DNA of 64,000 nt, taken from NCBI GenBank assembly GCA_029255685.2, contig CM055315.2:26479501-26543500 (forward strand). Direction: 5' to 3'. The translations under genes were made by a program, and so were the position numbers. The notes under the pieces are model-generated. The model saw only the letters and a program-made list of their open reading frames with translations, did not search any database and was not told the origin of the DNA. This stretch comes from Silene conica (taxonomy: Eukaryota > Streptophyta > Magnoliopsida > Caryophyllales > Caryophyllaceae). Numbering within the stretch: the stretch's first letter is position 1; each line of letters begins with the position of its first letter. Of this stretch, positions 9,397 through 22,928 are shown in pieces.

Positions 9397-11967
9397 TGTA
9401 ATACCTCGTATTTTTATTTCGTTTTATTTATTTATGCTAACTTTATTAGATTTCGATGTCGATAGATTATACTAAAAGCGATATAATATTTGTGGACGAG
9501 GTGTTTTACGCGTTGTTTTTAGAATCGTATAAGTGAATATTTAACAAACCCGTACTTGATTCTTATTATGTGGGTATTGGAGTGCGTGATGGGCTGAAGC
9601 ATACACGGGTAGCTGAGTCTTTGGGCCTAGGATTGCGTGCCCAAACCCTAGCCATCACACGTTTTCAGATCTTATAACTCAACCCTCATCATAACCCTCC
9701 CTACCGTCATATATTTACAACTCCATAAACCCTAACCCTAACACTCATACTCACATAATCTCTCCACCCCTCTTCTGCCGCCACCTCAAAGTTTACAACA
9801 GGGAGTCTTAAACGGTGTTTAAGGGTGTCTAGGGTGGCTCGATTGCTAGGGCAAGTAGGTAAGATCATCTTTCCACTCGTTTTCCTTGTTTTCTATCACA
9901 CTTTTTATGCGTTTTCATGGTTATGTATACGTTCAAAGTACCTGTTTTACGCTTAACTTTAATCTATGATGTATAATAATGAGGAGAGGGTTATGTTTGG
10001 GTCGTCGTCGTCATTGGCTGGCCGTCGATGGTGGGGTTCTTTTACACGTTGTCAGAGTCGTGCCTTTAATTCCAGTTTAATATTCTGAACAAACCGTGTC
10101 TCTACCCAGTTTTCTTTGAATAGTTGTTTATGATCTCGTATGTGTATTGGATGGTTATGAAGGTTGTAGTTGTGGGGTTAGTGTGGTCTTTGTCGCGGTG
10201 GCTTTGGGTTGCTGAGTCGAATTTTGTAGTAGGTTTCGTTTGGTGTCACAAATAACGTAATCAGGGAAGCAGTATGTATACAGGGTGTTTGTGACGGCTG
10301 TAGGTGGTGGTAGTGGTCAGTCGACAGTCACTGACTCTCCTCATGGAACCACCGTGGCTCGGTGGTGAGCCTGGTGGTGCCGGAGTAGAAGTCAGGGGTT
10401 GCCAGGGGTGTCGCTGGTGGTGTTCGTTTGGGGAAGTCAGTCACGGTTCTGGGTTGGGTTCGTGGTTGTTGTCGTGTTGTCGGCTTTGCTACAGCGTTTA
10501 AGGGGTGCTGGTCTCGGCGTCTGTGACTGCCACCCTCACCATTTGAACCACCAGGACTCAGGGGCGAGTCTGGTGGTGCCAGGGGTGTAAGTGGTAGTCA
10601 TGGTGGGTGTGCGAGGGGCTGTTGATGTGCGGTACAGGGAGGTTAATGGGGTTGGCTGTGTAAAGAGGTCACGGTTTTGTCGAAGTTTTGGGTTCGTGTT
10701 GTTGGTCATACGTGTTAGCATCATGATCATCATGATCATCAAGTGCATCAATGTTAATTTTATTATTATAAGTTAAATATTTTTCATGGCATGTTTTATT
10801 ATTGAAATAGTTATACTTATTAATATTAGGTGTTTATGGTATTGTTGATTATGACATTAATTGTATTGAATTATTGGTATGGTATGTGGGTGTTAAGGTA
10901 TTATATTTAGTCATGAATGTAATTAAATAATTTGGTAGTGTAATTATATTTATTATTATTAACAACAAGCATCGTGATATTTGATTATTTGGTAGCTTGC
11001 TATTTATAGTAAGTCTAAAAATTGTAAGAGTATTTGGTTAATGATAATTGTATGTAAAAGGCATGCGTATATATAGATATATTCATAATGTGTTATATAT
11101 GAATCAATTAGGAACATGATTAAGTGATTTTAGTAGCCTTGTTTTGGGTAGAATTTGATAAGAATAATATTTATAGGATCGGAGTTCGAGGAAGAATATT
11201 ATTAGACGGTGATTGCTTGTCCTGCTTTGCTATCTCAGGTAGGTTACACTGGAACTACTTTGTATTGTGTGATTTTTGTATGTGAATTGGATGCTATGGA
11301 TGCAAGTATGATTATTTATGAGATGCATGTACAGTGTTTTTCTTATTATTGCATTCATAAGCATGGCATGAGTACGGTTACAGATTGAGATGATGATGAG
11401 ATATTATTGGGCCCAGGCTAGCTCTGCAGGGCTAGACCTGGTGACCTCAGCTGTTATGCTGGTGTTCGGCGACGGCCGACTATAGTCTGCCGGGAGGTCG
11501 GTATGGCTTGGTGCAAGGGTATGAGTATTGAGAATGAGATGGAGCTCGAGCATGTTATAAGCATTTGCATATTATTACTTGTTGCGTTTTATTATTGTGT
11601 TATCCTACTCAACCGCGAGGTTGACAGTGTATTCGTATTCACCTACAATGATCCGGAATGGGGAGTAGATCTTTCAGGTCAGAGACAACAGGATTAGGAG
11701 CTGGGCATGGAATGAGAGACATGGCATGGACCGACTTAGTTCTAGATCATTTAGTTCACATGTTTTAGTTGAGGTTGTTATCAGTTGTATGGTTTTGGAC
11801 CCTTTTCATAAACTTGTCTTGTATCAGTTTTCAGTTAACAATTTACCTATAAAGTACTGTTTATTTTTCACTATGATTATCTACTACGCTGGGTTAACCA
11901 AGATGGTAACAGTCTTATTTACCCTGGAAGTCCTAGTTCAGGCTCCTAGGTAAATGGGGGTGTTACA
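9397..11967 (+). mobile_element. Solo LTR, 2.6 kb, inserted in the Helitron
   Basis: It starts TGTAATACCTCGTATTTT and ends GGGGGTGTTACA. The 5-bp target duplication is GTATT (9392-9396 and 11968-11972). No internal region is present. The interior includes a G-rich stretch (about 10290-10650) with several spurious frames. The 3' part (about 11640-11967) is closely related to 55104-55424, including GATCCGGAATGGGGAGTAGA. The ends resemble those of the LTR at 257-3184, so both may belong to one broad lineage. Confidence 0.87.
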
Positions 11968-12614
11968 GTATTGTATTATGATTTGCGGATGGTGGATTAC
12001 ATCTATTAATTTGTGGGATAAACTATCTTTATATGTTGTTTATTGACTTTTGGGGGTGTTAGCCCTTTCTGGATATGTACTAATGGTTCTATATAATTCG
12101 GATTTTTTAGTGTCCTACTGTTTATATTGTGTGATCTACCATTAATGGGTTTTGTCTCTAATTTCCCGTGGATCATGAGCTCTTCATCGTTTTTTACTTA
12201 GTTGTGTTTTAGAGTTGTTTTAAGAATCTGATTGTAAATTGTGTACAGTTCCTGTCGTTCTGTAGTGGGTGGTAGATGAAAAGATTTGGTCTTGATTTTG
12301 TGTATTTAGAGTGCATGTTCTTAGCTTCTAGGCATGTGTAGGTAATGTATCAACAGTAACATTTCAGTTTGCCCATACTGTCAAAGTACTAACTATTATT
12401 TTATTTGTGAATTTGCTAAATCATTTGACCCACTTTACAAGCAACCAAACTAATATAACTACTGTTATTGGGTCTGTTTACTCTCATTATAACAACACTC
12501 TTACAGGTTTGTATTCGTTTCTGATTTATTTTATTTGGTTGGTGCTGATCAATGTTCAAAACATTGGCTATTTCTGATCATGTGATTTAACGGCTCCTTG
12601 TTGTGTAGGACATC

Positions 12615-15221
12615 ATGAAACAAGTGTCGCAATGTGCTAGGTCGCTTGCAGGCAGGGATAGTGTATATTCTATGAGAGTCAGGGTAATAGAGAAGATAAG
12701 CATACATGGTTCGTTGACTGCGCATCCTCTCGAATGTGAGCTGTTAACATTCGAGGATGAAAAGTTATCTGTAGTTTATATGGTCATAATATTGAAGGTA
12801 TCGTCATATACTTAATTGAATATTTCCTGTTTGAATTGTTTAATAGTAATGTGATTTAGATGCTATTGTGAGTGCTGAGGTGAGGAGTTTTACAGGACCA
12901 TATGTTTGTTTCGTTTTATGATTAAAGTACTATGTGTAGGGATTTTGAATTGGGTACTGTGATGTGTACTATCTCTTGTGTTTTAATGGTGGCATATGGT
13001 TGGGATTAACATGGGTTGTGCATATAGTGGATGTAGGCTGCCTGATGTTGGTTTATTTATTTTACGTTATTGTTCTTCGTGTGTTACTGTTGTTTGCAAG
13101 CCTGTGGGTAGGCATGATGTAGGTCTTAGGAGTTGTGTAGTTTTGTATGTATGTTGCTTTCTTTGTCATTATTACTTGTGGTTTATTTTTGAGTGTGCAA
13201 GGGAGTGATAAAAAATCAGTATGATTTGAATAGACATTGTATATGTACTTCTTCATTAGCCGTAGAGCATTGTTCATAGTCTTATGTTGCTGTCAACAAC
13301 TGCAACTTGTGTTTACAGTCTCTCTATACTGTGGAAAGCTCACGTTTGGGGTGTCAATTTGATTGGTTCCTTTATGTTTCTGTAGGTTGCGAGGCTCAGA
13401 ACTGCATTTCATAACGAGGAACTTGAGTTATTTGGCGATGTAATGCATGATCAGGTCGAGTATGAAATTACAAATGCTAGAGTTAGGGTTGTAGGAGGTC
13501 AGTGTTGGGGCAACCAGGATAGCCAAGTTTATGAACTTATTTTCAACTGCGAAACTGTCGTTCGGCCTGTGTGTGGTAGGCTGCTCTTTGATCCTATTCG
13601 GTACGTGCATGTTGCAAGTATACCGAAGAGGCTTTCAGTCGAAGAATGTTATGGTGAGACACTTTTTGATAAGTGGGTTATTCATTCCTTGTATATGTAT
13701 TAGGTATGCTGGTTTAAACGTGTTTTGTGTACAGATGTGCTTGGTATTGTTGTGTTTGTTGACCGGATATGTCAAAAACCAAGGCCGGCTGGTTATACTT
13801 GTGAGTTGTTTGAGGTTTACGTTATTGATACAAGGTATGGTTTTTGAAGACAGAAGTTGTATCTAATCTAGCTGGTGTATTATCTGTATGTTTCTTGTGG
13901 TTGGCCTGTATGCTGAGTAAATTGTGATTTGTATATGCAGCTCTGATCAAGTTATGATGGTAACTGTTTGGGAAAGACCTGCTGTGCGACAATGCAGAAA
14001 CTTGGAAGTTAATGCAACATCCTTCCCTGTTATCAGTTTCACTAATCTAAAGCATGCAGCCGGAATGGTATTTCATGCTTCCAATCATGCTATACATGAC
14101 TGCGTACCTTCGCTGATGCTAATGTATGTTGTTGTTGGTTAGGTTTTTCTCTTTCTTCTACGAAAGAGACGCTTGTGAACCTCAGCCCAGAAGGGAAGGA
14201 GGCTGATATGTTGCGTAACTGGTAAGGGTCTGTTTTCCTGATGTACATCTATGGTATTATTGAGTATTGTGAGTATTAGGCCATTATCATGTTGTTGCAG
14301 GGGAGATTCCTGCTATGAACTTCTGGCTAATAAACACCGTCAGATTTGTGATGTACGCTGTCCAGCTTCTGAGCGCATAATTACTACAATTGGGTGGCTC
14401 CTCCAACAGGATGTATGTGTACATCTTCTAATAGCTGCTTTGTGATATTGTGATGACCTCTTTTGCGGTTGTGTCTTCTGGTTTCACAATGTGGGTCATA
14501 GTTTGCTGTATAGTCCTGAACCAAACATTGTAGTACTTCTTTACTGCTGGTTATCTGTGTTTGATTCTGCTCTTTTGGTCTATCAGGTGAGGGACATCCT
14601 GCAGGAAGAGCGTCATTGGTTATGTGTACATCTTCTCAGGCTGGATAAGGGTAATATCCAATACTTCACTGGGTGTAGTAACTGTGGTACTGGTGTTATG
14701 AAGAGATGGGTGTTTCCTACACTTGTTATGCATGCGTACGAGAGAATGTTGTGTCTTCCCCTAGGTAATGGAGTTGTGGTCTGCAGCTTGCGTATGTTGT
14801 TTATGCTGTTTATGCTGACTTGCTGTTTACTGCAGAATAATGGTAGCGCTAGATGTGAAGGATGAAACTGGCGTGTGTAGTTTCAATGCGCTGACTAATA
14901 ATGCAGAGAAGCTTCTAGATGTGGAAGCGGGTGTTCTCTTCTCAATGCTTCCACAGGTAATTGCTGCAATGCTACTGTCATTGTACAGAGACTTCTTGAT
15001 CAATTAGGCTATATCCGTTTGTTCTGTGGATATTATTTAATTGCTACACTAATTGTTCATGTATGTTGTCTTAATGACTGTATCAGGAGAAGGAGGACTA
15101 TCTGTCACAGGTGGAGAACCACTGGAAAAACAGTCAGTTCTATATTCAGGTAAAGCCAGCAAGGTCACTTCTTCTAAGTCAGGAACTGAGATGGGAGTTG
15201 GCCCAGATATCGCAGATTTGA
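12615..15221 (+). pseudogene. RPA1-like single-strand DNA-binding protein, copy A (decayed)
   Basis: This is a homologue of the large subunit of replication protein A (OB folds), a family often carried by plant Helitrons. Nine exons can be traced: 12615-12764, 13386-13653, 13735-13834, 13941-about 14066, 14143-14221, 14301-14412, 14587-14764, 14836-14956, 15087-15221. Exons 2, 5, 6 and 8 have exactly the lengths of those in copy B (268, 79, 112, 121). Recognisable pieces are YSMRVRVIEK in exon 1, FVDRI in exon 3, TVWE in exon 4 and the C-terminal zinc-finger pair CSNC...CYAC in exon 7. Three lesions are visible: the donor after exon 1 seems to have lost a G, the donor after exon 4 reads GA instead of GT, and exon 7 is one base short inside the zinc finger. 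The last exon is short (135 versus 408 nt), so the tail of copy B is missing. Confidence 0.8.
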
Positions 15222-16387
15222 AGATGTGCATTGTTTGTGTTAATATGTTCTGGCTTGTATGTTTGTCTTTGATTTTGATAAAACAGGTTTTAAAGGGTAT
15301 TTTGTGTAATGGCATATACCTGTTGACAATATCTACTTATGCTAGAAAGTTTATGGCATTAGGCTATTGCTTTGACAATGGTCTGTTTTTAAAAAAACTC
15401 TTGTGGTTGTTGGGTATTAAGATGGCTTGCAGTGGTACTGTGTATCATGTTTTTTATACTTTCGTACCTCGACAGGCATGACAATGTGTATGCTGTTTTA
15501 GACGGTATTATCATACTCATTGAAAAATCCTGTATTATGTTGATGTCGGAATGTTGAAATTAATTCGGGCTAGCGTAACATTCACTACAATCCTGTTGAA
15601 TTATCGAACATATTAATAGTAATAACATACTGCGCTAAGCATTATGTACACACTACTTGTTTTGGTGATAGTTGTGCCACAAATGAACACTCTTAGGCAT
15701 ATATAGCTTACCTATGTGCACATACAGTTCAGAAAATCAAGATATACTGAAGCAAATCATCTGTATATCCATGTGTGTTATACTGGTTTAATCAACAACT
15801 ACTTCTTGCAATTGTTTGGTACATATTTGTGTTTAGGATTCAATGTGGATGCACACGATGCAATTGTTGCCATGATACCAAGTGTAATACATGAAGAGCT
15901 TTTTTAAATTTATTTCAAAATGTACTATAAGTGTGGAGTTCTACTAAAATAAATTTACACCCAATACTCAAAAGTGTTGTATAAGGTGCTGCTCATATGT
16001 TTAGTTTGAAATGTTTGAATCAGAGGATTCAGAGCCTAGGCCTTTGACAGACGAAAAACAGCAACCAAGTATGCTATAAGAAGAGGCTTTAGTGTATGGA
16101 CGGTCATTGATACATAATCTCAGGAAAATGCAATAAGCTATGCAGGAATGATTAATTTCGTTATGTGAACAAACAACTTGTAATATTTTGGAACATGATA
16201 TTGAACAACACAAAAGAAAATTTTATATTTGATAAAGTTCTAATTACATTTTCAATACACCAGTTTTATAAGGTAGTTTTAACAAAACAAGATTCGTTAG
16301 ACTACAATCTGATTGGGATAGGTCGTAGACTTAATCCTTGAAAAAATTGCAAACACCATGTTGTTTACTAGACAACTACCTATGACC
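15222..16387. other. Gene-free interval between RPA1-like A and F-box-like 1
   Basis: This is the AT-rich 3' space between two convergent genes. I see no coding segment, repeat or RNA gene that I can support. Confidence 0.5.
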
Positions 16388-16923
16388 TTAACAGTCGGAA
16401 TCATAGTATCCTTCGCTCCCTGATTCATCATTGTATTTTTTTTCAGACATCTCCTCTAAACGTGCAGCCTTGCGACGTTTTTCAATCCTCCTATGTATTA
16501 TCCTCTTCTGCTTCTTGTCCTTGGCATACATGCAGGAACAATACACTGCAACTACACTGTTGCCTGTTGTTACCCCTTATGATGCCATTGTTGTTCTCCT
16601 TTGCTAACTGTCGCTGGTAATCATACTCAACCTTTGTTGTACCTGTCCCAACCAAAAATAATCCTGCCCATGCTTTACATACTTCAGTCATGCTTCGCTT
16701 GTCTGTTCTATCAAGCCTGTTAAATACATCGATTGTAAGTTCGGGCAGGCTCAGAAATGGTTGATGGTGACTGCTGCCAGATGGTGTGTGCTTCTGGATA
16801 GTTGTTGTGGAAAACAGGGCTGTTGTTTTGAACTGCTCCTTTTTTCCAATTCACATACCCATCCTTAAAATCTTCTTTATCGTTCTTCTTTGAGTACATG
16901 GTTTTGTTGCAGTATTTAGACAT
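16388..16923 (-). pseudogene. F-box-like protein, copy 1 (frameshifted)
   Basis: This is the same family as 32327-32842 and 36597-37128. From the start at 16923 it keeps the N-terminal signature DKEDFKDGYVNWKK, then (in a second frame) MTEVCKAWAGLFLVGT of the F-box-like segment, and (in a third frame) the acidic end GSEGYYDSDC before the stop at 16388-16390. At least two frameshifts separate these pieces, so no full protein can be made. It lies convergent to RPA1-like copy A, as copy 2 does to copy B. Confidence 0.75.
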
Positions 16924-18970
16924 TGTAGACCAGTTGGCGTTTAATTTGGCAGGATTTTATGAAGATGAAGAGGCTTGTCAGTGAAGGGTTAAAGTTTACT
17001 GTTTACAATGGCACTTATAGGTGTAAATGGTGAATAGTTATGTCTAATCACATCTTTATAGGGAATGTATGAAGAAGGCAAAGAGTCATGCATGTGTTGA
17101 GGGTGGTTATGATGGTACGATGAATTGTGAATTCTTTTGTTAAACCAGCGCAATTTGTGATGTTCTTAATATACTTGGTATATATTGTACAGATAGTTAC
17201 ATGTACATTTATACGTGACTTAATTTTAATATGTATTATCCCTTTCGTAAAATGCTTTTGTATGTTAATTTTTCTGTTTAACGATTGTAATACGTATGTC
17301 TCGATATAGTCAGTGTATACGAATGTCGTATGTGTCCTCTGTTCGACTGCATAATATTACAGTGCAAATTAGAAATTTGGAAATTAACATTGTTTTGATA
17401 TTATTGTAAATGAATTACTCCATCCGTCCGAGTGATATGTTTACGCTTTGTTTATTTTCCCTTCACAAAATAAAATAAATATGATTATTAAAGACTATTA
17501 TAATAGTATATTAATGCTTAATTTTTAGGGCTCTTGCCATTATAATTTGTACTAATTAATTCACGAGTTAAGTAATTCTGAGTTGGGGTGATGTTTATTC
17601 ACTTAAGTTGTTTTGACATTACATAAACGGAAAGAGAATTTATGTGTTGTGCTCGTTCGTTTTCAGTTAATGACTGCCAAGCGTGAATTGTCGTGAAGTT
17701 AAACACATATATATATACACACATTCTTGAAAGTGAGTAAAATCTAAATTTGTTCATTCTTTAGGGTTACATGTTTACAACTTTAAAAGGTGTTGTGTTA
17801 CCTGACAAAATATTGATAATCATTAATCAGTTTATGTTTCGTACATTGCATTAGTTATTTAGTTTATGTTTATAGATAATCAGATAAGTACACTAATTAA
17901 AGCTACTCCTATTAACTAAATTGTTACACAATGGTATAGTTAAATCTACATAAGTACTTGTATTCACTATTTACCAAAGGTTATTGTATTTATGTTATTT
18001 AATTTGATTAAACTTGTTGTTTGACAAGTAAATGTATATAACTTGCTAATTAAATTGACATTGACACCAATACCTCATTAGTTCATACGTAATCTTATTT
18101 TTTAAATAAATTTCTACTTATGTGTGATCTTAATTGGTGAATTAGACAATTTTGTTTGGGTACTGAAGGATATAACCGATCTTATAATTTTACAGCAGAC
18201 AAAATAAGAAAATAGATAGGGTCAGTGAAGATCAGACACTCGTACCACAAATATGATATCGAAAAGTACGAATTGTGTATTGTCCGTGTTCTTCCCATAT
18301 TTTTTACCATTGTTATGTAAATACGGATATTAACTCGAACTACCTCGTCATAATCTATGTTTACACACAATGGCTTAGTGGAATTGAAATGATTGTTTAC
18401 ACCTACTTTATACATAATTAAATTGCTTATCATATAAGTTACATGGCCTTAGTAGTCATATTCACATCATCATTCATATATTGTAATAGTTATAAAGTAC
18501 AAATTTAACAACTAAGTTTTCTTTATATGAACCGTATCTATTAACCATACCCATACCCATACTCATACATAATACTATACTATAGGTAATGTGGTTATTG
18601 TACTATTGCTTAATTTAAGGGATTTTTGATTATATAATATACACCTATGATATGTACTATCCCATTTTATGACGATTATTTCACATTGAGATCCTGGCAA
18701 CTAACTAAGATTGTTTCTGAAATTCCAGAATAGCAATGTAATTGATGCTTAACATAATTCTGTTTCTATATATCTAATAGCCGTTTATGAATAAATTATA
18801 GCAAAAGTCTTAGTTCTTTGTATATCCTAAGTCTTAAATGACGTATATTTATGCAGTCTGAACTCTAACTAAGGATAATTCTGTTTACATGCTGATTGTT
18901 AATATTATTTGTTTGTCGGTCTGTTTTTACTTCTATACGATTAATGACCACGCTTTTTTTAATTTTACAG
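16924..18970. other. AT-rich interval with a single Stowaway-like end
   Basis: CTCCATCCGTCCGAGT near 17417 resembles one end of a Stowaway MITE, but I find no partner end. The rest is AT-rich with no supported gene. The last part probably contains the 5' intron of the next gene, since 18971 directly follows a pyrimidine-rich AG acceptor. Confidence 0.4.
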
Positions 18971-19957
18971 ATGTTGCAAGTTCCTCCAACGCAGATTGCT
19001 GTCCCGTTTCATCCTCTTCTGAAACAGATTACGGCTGCATTACACTTTCCGGAACATGTATACCATATGTTAGATATATCTAAAAATAGCGTGTATGTGG
19101 TGGTGAAGACAAATGTTGTACTTTGGACTACTGGAGTTATGGAGCTGACGTATGTGGGTGGTTTCGCTGATACGATTGAACAGTCCTGTGAAGTTGCGGC
19201 CAAAAAAGCTGCCAATGATGTTATCAGACGATGGGCTCTTGTCGTTCAGGATCTTACTTTTGAACGATGTATTACTCTAGAGCGTTGTAGTGAGCTTTAT
19301 ATTCTGAAGCGGAGGGAGCTGCATAATATTGTCAGGAGGAGTACTGAATGTAGTCTAAGGGGAAAAACCTGTAATAATGCTATGAGCATTACACATGTTT
19401 ATCTTAATTATATGCCCCTCCTTAGCAAGATTGTCAAGATATATGCAGTCTAGTGTACACCATTGGAATCAATCAGGCATGGTGATGGTCAGTACAGTGC
19501 CTGGATCACTATTAGATCGTCATCGAGTTCTGCATTGAATTTGATATTTATTGGATTATGTTGTGATAGACTTGATGCTGCTAAAACCAGCTTGGCTAAG
19601 AAAGTTGTCAAGTATTTGATATCAACTTATAATCTTGAGGTTATTGATGTTAATTATCAATCTTTCAAATCAGAGATGGCTGCATTGTTATGTAAATTGG
19701 AGTTACAAAGCTACTTAACTGTAAGAGAGAGGGTGTATGGGATTTCCAACGAACCTGAGTTTACTAACACCCTCATCGAGCGAGATGAAACTGCAGTAGG
19801 TTGTGTGATTGACTATATCCCTACAATTGTTCCAGCTGCTCGCATAGAGACTACAAGGAGCAGCCGTTTTGCAAGTCCTGACAATGTTGTTCATTGCCTA
19901 GCGGGGCGGATCCCTGTCACGTATAGAATTGCACCAAGTCAGAGTTCAGATGATTGA
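18971..19957 (+). pseudogene. Unassigned Helitron accessory protein, copy 1
   Basis: I do not recognise the family. The frame starts MLQVPPTQIAVPFHPLL just after an intron-type acceptor (TTTTACAG) and runs to 19957 with one in-frame TAG at 19451-19453. Two Ala-rich helices are visible, around EQSCEVAAKKAANDVIRRW and AKTSLAKKVVKYLI. The second is followed by the repeated signature YLISTYNLEVIDVNYQSF. A charged segment ELYILKRRELHNIVRR lies between. The pattern of short strands ending in an Ala-rich helix recalls the C-terminal half of a double-stranded RNA-binding domain, but this is a weak analogy. Copy 2 at 21410 shares the same blocks in the same order and the same upstream acceptor, so the two arose by duplication. 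They stand directly upstream of Rep/helicase. Confidence 0.55.
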
Positions 19958-21409
19958 TCTGTGGAACTATCCAAATTATGAATTTTTGGAGATTAACAGG
20001 TTTTGTGTACTCATTTAACACTATGAAGTTGGGGGTTCGTATTGTGTTTCTGAAGTTTTATCTGCGTGATGGCGAGTACCTTTTGCTTAATGTATCAGCT
20101 TCCTGTATTTGGTAGTAGCTCTGAAAGACATAATGTTGTACGGTCTCTGATACTATATTATATATGTTAAGTCTCGTTATATCTATGGACTATGATGTTA
20201 TTTACACTTCAATTTTTTTGTCAAATTAAGCATTCGGCCTGGTGTATTGTCTCAACATCTAACATTGTTGATATAAGCTATTGAGTATGTAATAACTTAA
20301 ATGAATTGCTTTGTACTGATATTTAGAATATTGTATACCATTAGCACAGTGGAATCAACCTTAATGAATATAAAAATTATTTAGTGATAAAGTATGAATA
20401 TAGGTATATAGTAATCAGCCTAAAAGATTACTCCTTTAGACCTTTATGTCCAGACAGAAATTCCGTATAATGAGAAGTACGAGGCTAAATATGATGCGTA
20501 TGTTCTGTGTAACTAATTGTGTGATTACACATATTTAAAAGTTATTGTGGATGTTGTAGTTTCTTGTTTAAGCAGACAGAATTCCTACACTCCACTTGAT
20601 AGTACTAAGCAACCATGACTCTATACAGCAAATCACTATTACACAGTGTGTAATAGATAGGTAACCATCTATATGTTAATCTTATAAGATCCAAAGCATG
20701 GCGCCAATTATAACTGTCTCTGTCCTACACGCATACCTTCTTAACCATACTTGGAACTGATTTTCAATTTGCTTTTTATATTTTGCCTCCCTGCAATCTT
20801 ATGTCATCAAACCATACTTATCTGACGTCATTTGTGGCATTTGTCTTAGTAAATATTATATATATTAATTCATTGGTAATTATTCTTACATCATTCCTCA
20901 TTCTGAAATAAGAAACTTCTATTAGCATACTCTTCATAATATTGAATCTAAAAGGTCTGCATTATTAGCTGTTATTTCCTTTGTTATTTATTTTGGTTGA
21001 CCTGGTTCTCTAATTGCTTAATGGATATTAGTCTAATTTTCTTACATACTGCTGATGCCTTCTTAGAATGACATAATATAATTGTATAGGTGAACACTTT
21101 AAAGTCATTATTTATGATCTATTATGTCGATTTACATTGCATGTGTCTATCTACGCAGTAAAACTATGATGACATTCATTTGAAAGCATATAAGATTATA
21201 TGCACATATGGTGAAAAATTATACAGGATGAGCGTGGTAGTTGATATAGTAGATAGTTTTATTTAGATGCAATTATAATCATTACTGCAGTGATTATTCT
21301 TTATACTTATACTGATATAGTTTGAGTACTTTGTTAGGTGGATGAAACTACTATATGCGTATGTATTAAAATTGTATGTATAATTTGGTTTGAGATATCG
21401 TATGTCCAG
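19958..21409. other. Gene-free interval between the two unassigned genes
   Basis: AT-rich with no supported gene. Its last part probably acts as the 5' intron of copy 2, since 21410 follows an acceptor (TATGTCCAG). Confidence 0.4.
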
Positions 21410-22326
21410 GAGATGCCGTTGCCAGTTATACAAATATCAATCCCTTTTCGACCTTTGCTCAATAGGAATATGTTTACATAGGTGGTGTGTCATCTGTTTT
21501 TGATGTCTCGTGCGAGCAGGCAGCACGACTAGCTGTTACAGACTTGTTAGAAAAGTACGACATATATATTGCAAACTTCACAGCTGCATTAAAACAATCC
21601 CATGACAGGTGTGCTAACCTCTGGAGGTTGAAACAGGAAGAATTAAGACGATTATCAAAGAGATACCCGAAAGTTGCATTGATAGAAGAGTTTGATTGTC
21701 CTGAGATATTTCATTTCCAAAACCTTTCTTTGGACATGGTGTCCCTTTTGCAGATTGTTGCTGACAGACTCCCTATACAATGTAGCTCTATAACTACGCT
21801 AGAGCAAACCCCTTCATGTTTCACGTCATGGTTAACTATAACTCATGAAGGGGTTGAGTGTGGTCCTACTCATATTTTTGGTGAGATAGCCTCATCGAAA
21901 TATACATCAGAGCAAACATTTGCTTTTAAAAGTATCCAATATTTGATCCCTATATATAATATTGTCATAATTGATGCGAATTATGCCCTTGAGGAGGTAA
22001 AATTAGCTGCCTTGACCTGTGAGTGTGCAAGGAACATGGTCATGAAACTTGAGAAACATTTGCTAACATCTCAGGGAGCTCCTTCAGGGATCCAGAATGG
22101 GAATCCAGATGGTTTGACCCTGGATGAAGAAGGCTGTATCACACCAAGGAGCGATCCTTTCTTGATTCCTGTGCAAAAATGCCCACCACCACCTCCCAAA
22201 AAAAGGAAAACAACCTCACAATTACCCGACCTTCGTGGCTATATCTGTTCGAATAACAAGAAAGTTCCATCTACTAAGTATGTGAACGACAGAAGCGTAT
22301 TCTACAAACCTGCACGGTTTCAGTGA
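21410..22326 (+). pseudogene. Unassigned Helitron accessory protein, copy 2 (N-terminal break)
   Basis: A short segment at 21413 encodes PLPVIQISIPFRPLL, matching the start of copy 1 (PTQIAVPFHPLL), but it meets a stop near 21480. The main frame, 21487-22326, follows in another register and has lost the block corresponding to residues about 30-65 of copy 1. It retains SCEQAARLAVTDLL, LWRLKQEELRRLSKRY and YLIPIYNIVIIDANYALEE, aligned with copy 1. The tail contains PPPPPKKRK, a likely nuclear localisation signal. The 840-nt open frame is long for decayed sequence, so a spliced product with another first exon is possible. Function unknown. Confidence 0.5.
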
Positions 22327-22928
22327 AGATGGCGTGGAACCAATTGTTTTGGAATATGGCTATGTTTTGCAGATTAGTGTTTGGTAGACAGAAATAATTG
22401 CAGAACTTAGTATTTATTTAGGACTGGTTGTATGTCTTGCCTTAGAGCATATGATCTCATATATTGTAATTTGCTTATCTACTATTGACTTTGGTTGTAT
22501 TAATTGCCATTATGTTTTTTGGATAAATGGACATCGAGATCTTCTGTTTATAATGTGTGTTTGAATCATACAGCACTTGCATAACTTACATTATATCTAA
22601 TGTAGCATGTCGTGTTCTATTTTAAAAAGATCTACTATTTGCAATAGAATATTTACATCATTGTTGTTATTCTGTAATTAGCTAGACAAGTGCGTAAACA
22701 GTTTTATATGTCACTTTGTGTTTAATTAGTAGTCGATATTTCTCAATGTGATTCTGATGTTTTTTTGGTGTTCGTTAGACAGAGGGATGGAGATAGCTCG
22801 GTTACATTGAGGAATTAATTTACTACAATTTATTGCTCAATGGGTATGTTGCTATACTATAATGATGTTTGCTAACATTATCATACTAAATGTATTTTTA
22901 ATATGATTACTGCCATTGTTGATTACAG
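22327..22928. other. Short gene-free interval before Rep/helicase
   Basis: AT-rich spacer. The end (ATTGTTGATTACAG) looks like an intron acceptor for the first traced Rep exon, so part of it may be an intron with an undetected upstream exon. Confidence 0.4.

Noticed and set aside
10304-10776. Overlapping frames on both strands in the G-rich part of the solo LTR
   Set aside because: Low-complexity GGT-rich sequence within a noncoding LTR; no domain and no splice support.
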